This document shows, piece after piece, positions 62,558 to 64,000 of a DNA stretch of 64,000 nt (position 1 is the stretch's first letter; each line of letters opens with the position of its first letter). The DNA is from Desulfobacula toluolica Tol2. GTDB taxonomy: Bacteria > Desulfobacterota > Desulfobacteria > Desulfobacterales > Desulfobacteraceae. The notes under the pieces are model-generated. The model was not told where the DNA came from. It worked only from the letters and a program-made list of their open reading frames with translations, and made no database searches. The position numbers were made by a program, and so were the translations under genes. The stretch is taken from contig NC_018645.1 in NCBI RefSeq assembly GCF_000307105.1, positions 3,854,001 to 3,918,000 on the forward strand. The letters are read 5' to 3'.

Positions 62558-64000
62558 ATGGCACAACTTATTTGTGACAGAAGAGATGTAGATTTTGTTT
62601 TGCATGAGCAGATCAAGATGGTTGAACATAAAGCATTTAAAGAGTTTAATAAAAAAGCCATTGACCTGATTGTCAATGAAGCAAGAAACCTTGCCATAAA
62701 AGAAATTCTTCCCACGTTTAAGGATGGGGATGAGACAGGATGCAAACTTGTAAACGACCGGGTAACAGTTCCGGAATCCTTTAAACGGGCTTGGAAACTC
62801 TATTGTGAAGGCGAATGGCTGGCCATGTGTGATGATCCTGATGTTGGAGGTCAGGGAATGCCAAAGATTGTCGGATGTGCCGTACTGGAACACATGGTGG
62901 GTGCCAACTCAGCATTCATGCTCTATTACGGCATGACCCACGGGGCTGCCAAGCTGGTGGAAGCCTTTGGCACTGAAAAACAAAAAAAACTTTACATGAA
63001 AAAAATGTTTGCCGGTATCTGGGGTGGCACCATGGTTTTAACAGAACCCCATGCAGGATCAGACGTAGGGGCACTGACCACCACGGCAACCCAAAAAGAG
63101 GATGGCACTTATTCCATCCAGGGGTCAAAAATTTTCATCTCGGCCGGAGACCATGACCTGTGCGACAACATCATTCACCCGGTACTGGCCAGAATTGACG
63201 GCGCACCTGCTGGCACCAAGGGAATTTCCTTGTTCCTGGTTCCCAAATATCGTGTCAATGACGACGGCAGTCTGGGTGACTTCAATAATATCGTGTGTAC
63301 GGGACTGGAACATAAAATGGGCATTCACGGCAGTGCCACAGCTTCTCTTTCCCTTGGAGACAAAGGCGAATGCATTGGCACGCTCTTGGGAGAAGAGAAC
63401 AAAGGCATGGTAGCCATGTTCCGAATGATGAATGAAGCGCGTGCCTTTGTAGGTATGCAGGGATTTGCAGTGGCATCTGCATCTTATATGTATGCCCTTG
63501 ATTATGCCAGAAACAGGGTACAGGGAAGACATCTGCTTGCAGGCAAAGATCCGGCAGCCCAAAATGTAACCATCATCCAGCACCCTGATGTGAAACGCCA
63601 GCTGATGAACATGAAAGTCTACACTGAAGGCATGCGCTCCTTGATCTATTATTATTGCAAATGCGTTGATATCATACACACCACAGATGACAAACAACTC
63701 AAATCAGATACAATTGCACTGGTTGAAGTGTTGACCCCCATTCTCAAAGGGCATATCACAGACAAGGCATTCGAGGTCTGCTCCCATGGCGTACAGATTT
63801 ATGGCGGTTATGGCTATATCCGTGAATTCCCGGTTGAACAGCTCATGAGGGATTCAAGAATTTTCATGATTTATGAAGGCACCAATGGCATTCAGGCCAT
63901 GGACCTTATCGGCAGAAAGCTTGGGCTAAATCATGGGAAAAGTTTTAAATACTTCATTAACCAGATGAGAAAGACTGTTGATACAGCAAAACAAATTAAA
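62558..64000 (+). CDS. Acyl-CoA dehydrogenase (3' end outside window)
   Basis: 481 codons are visible and the frame is still open at the window end. After an N-terminal helical extension, GIWGGTMVLTEPHAGSDVGA (about 150-169) is the FAD/substrate segment; GLEHKMGIHGSATASLSLGD and EVCSHGVQIYGGYGYIREFP with IYEGTNGIQAMDL are classic acyl-CoA dehydrogenase signatures. IYEGT carries the position of the catalytic Glu in most members. The layout fits the long (about 600-residue) group with an extra C-terminal domain. It oxidises acyl-CoA and passes electrons to ETF; chain length cannot be told. Confidence 0.95.
   Translation, partial: MAQLICDRRDVDFVLHEQIKMVEHKAFKEFNKKAIDLIVNEARNLAIKEILPTFKDGDETGCKLVNDRVTVPESFKRAWKLYCEGEWLAMCDDPDVGGQGMPKIVGCAVLEHMVGANSAFMLYYGMTHGAAKLVEAFGTEKQKKLYMKKMFAGIWGGTMVLTEPHAGSDVGALTTTATQKEDGTYSIQGSKIFISAGDHDLCDNIIHPVLARIDGAPAGTKGISLFLVPKYRVNDDGSLGDFNNIVCTGLEHKMGIHGSATASLSLGDKGECIGTLLGEENKGMVAMFRMMNEARAFVGMQGFAVASASYMYALDYARNRVQGRHLLAGKDPAAQNVTIIQHPDVKRQLMNMKVYTEGMRSLIYYYCKCVDIIHTTDDKQLKSDTIALVEVLTPILKGHITDKAFEVCSHGVQIYGGYGYIREFPVEQLMRDSRIFMIYEGTNGIQAMDLIGRKLGLNHGKSFKYFINQMRKTVDTAKQIK

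Overview
The window looks like a chromosomal segment of a strictly anaerobic, selenocysteine-using, sulfate-reducer-like bacterium, most plausibly Desulfobacterales (Desulfobacter/Desulfobacula-like). This rests on protein content only: an HdrA-MvhD-MetV-MetF operon in which HdrA and MvhD each carry an in-frame UGA at a family-typical selenocysteine position, a large acyl-CoA dehydrogenase, many TonB-dependent receptors and moderately AT-rich DNA. No species can be named from sequence alone. I see no rRNA, tRNA or CRISPR array.

Layout. 1-4958 (+): a TonB energising operon (ExbB-like x2, ExbD, TonB, TPR protein, AraC regulator). 5205-6542: an HTH-HipA kinase of the YjjJ type with a strong promoter and an operator-like palindrome. 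6855-11036 (-): a FecCD-type ABC importer and a second AraC regulator, preceded by a promoter, a cobalamin riboswitch and a hairpin terminator. 11.6-31.4 kb: a repeatedly duplicated uptake region containing four intact TonB receptors and one broken one, two near-identical O-methyltransferase-like genes plus a relic of a third, three DUF4198 (NikK/NikM-like) proteins, a NikL-like protein plus a relic of a second, a DUF4405 membrane protein, a MarR regulator, a flavodoxin and scars of mobile elements. 31.4-35.8 kb: an RND/MMPL transporter, a DUF1302/porin-like protein and a LolA-like protein. 36.2-37.4 kb: a DUF2325 protein behind a DtxR-like box. 37.4-43.2 kb: transposase relic, methyltransferase, RND efflux pump and its adaptor. 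43.2-48.9 kb: two tandem Hsp70-family genes and a membrane protein. 49.2-52.2 kb: three envelope genes (FlgT-N/CsgG-like). 52.3 kb: yebG. 52.8-59.3 kb: metF-metV-mvhD-hdrA (transcribed hdrA first). 59.9-64 kb: an AmpG-like transporter, an MBL-fold hydrolase and the start of an acyl-CoA dehydrogenase gene.

How it fits together. TonB/ExbBD would power FyuA/pesticin-receptor-like outer-membrane receptors. DUF4198/NikL-type secreted proteins, all with a histidine predicted at the mature N-terminus, could handle a metal in the periplasm, and the FecCD-type ABC transporter would take it across the inner membrane. The cobalamin riboswitch suggests a link to cobalt or corrinoid supply; the DtxR-like boxes in front of flavodoxin and the DUF2325 gene suggest iron control. 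The repeated pairing of TonB receptor, methyltransferase and DUF4198/NikL genes is the best candidate here for an undescribed (metallophore?) system; its substrate is inference.
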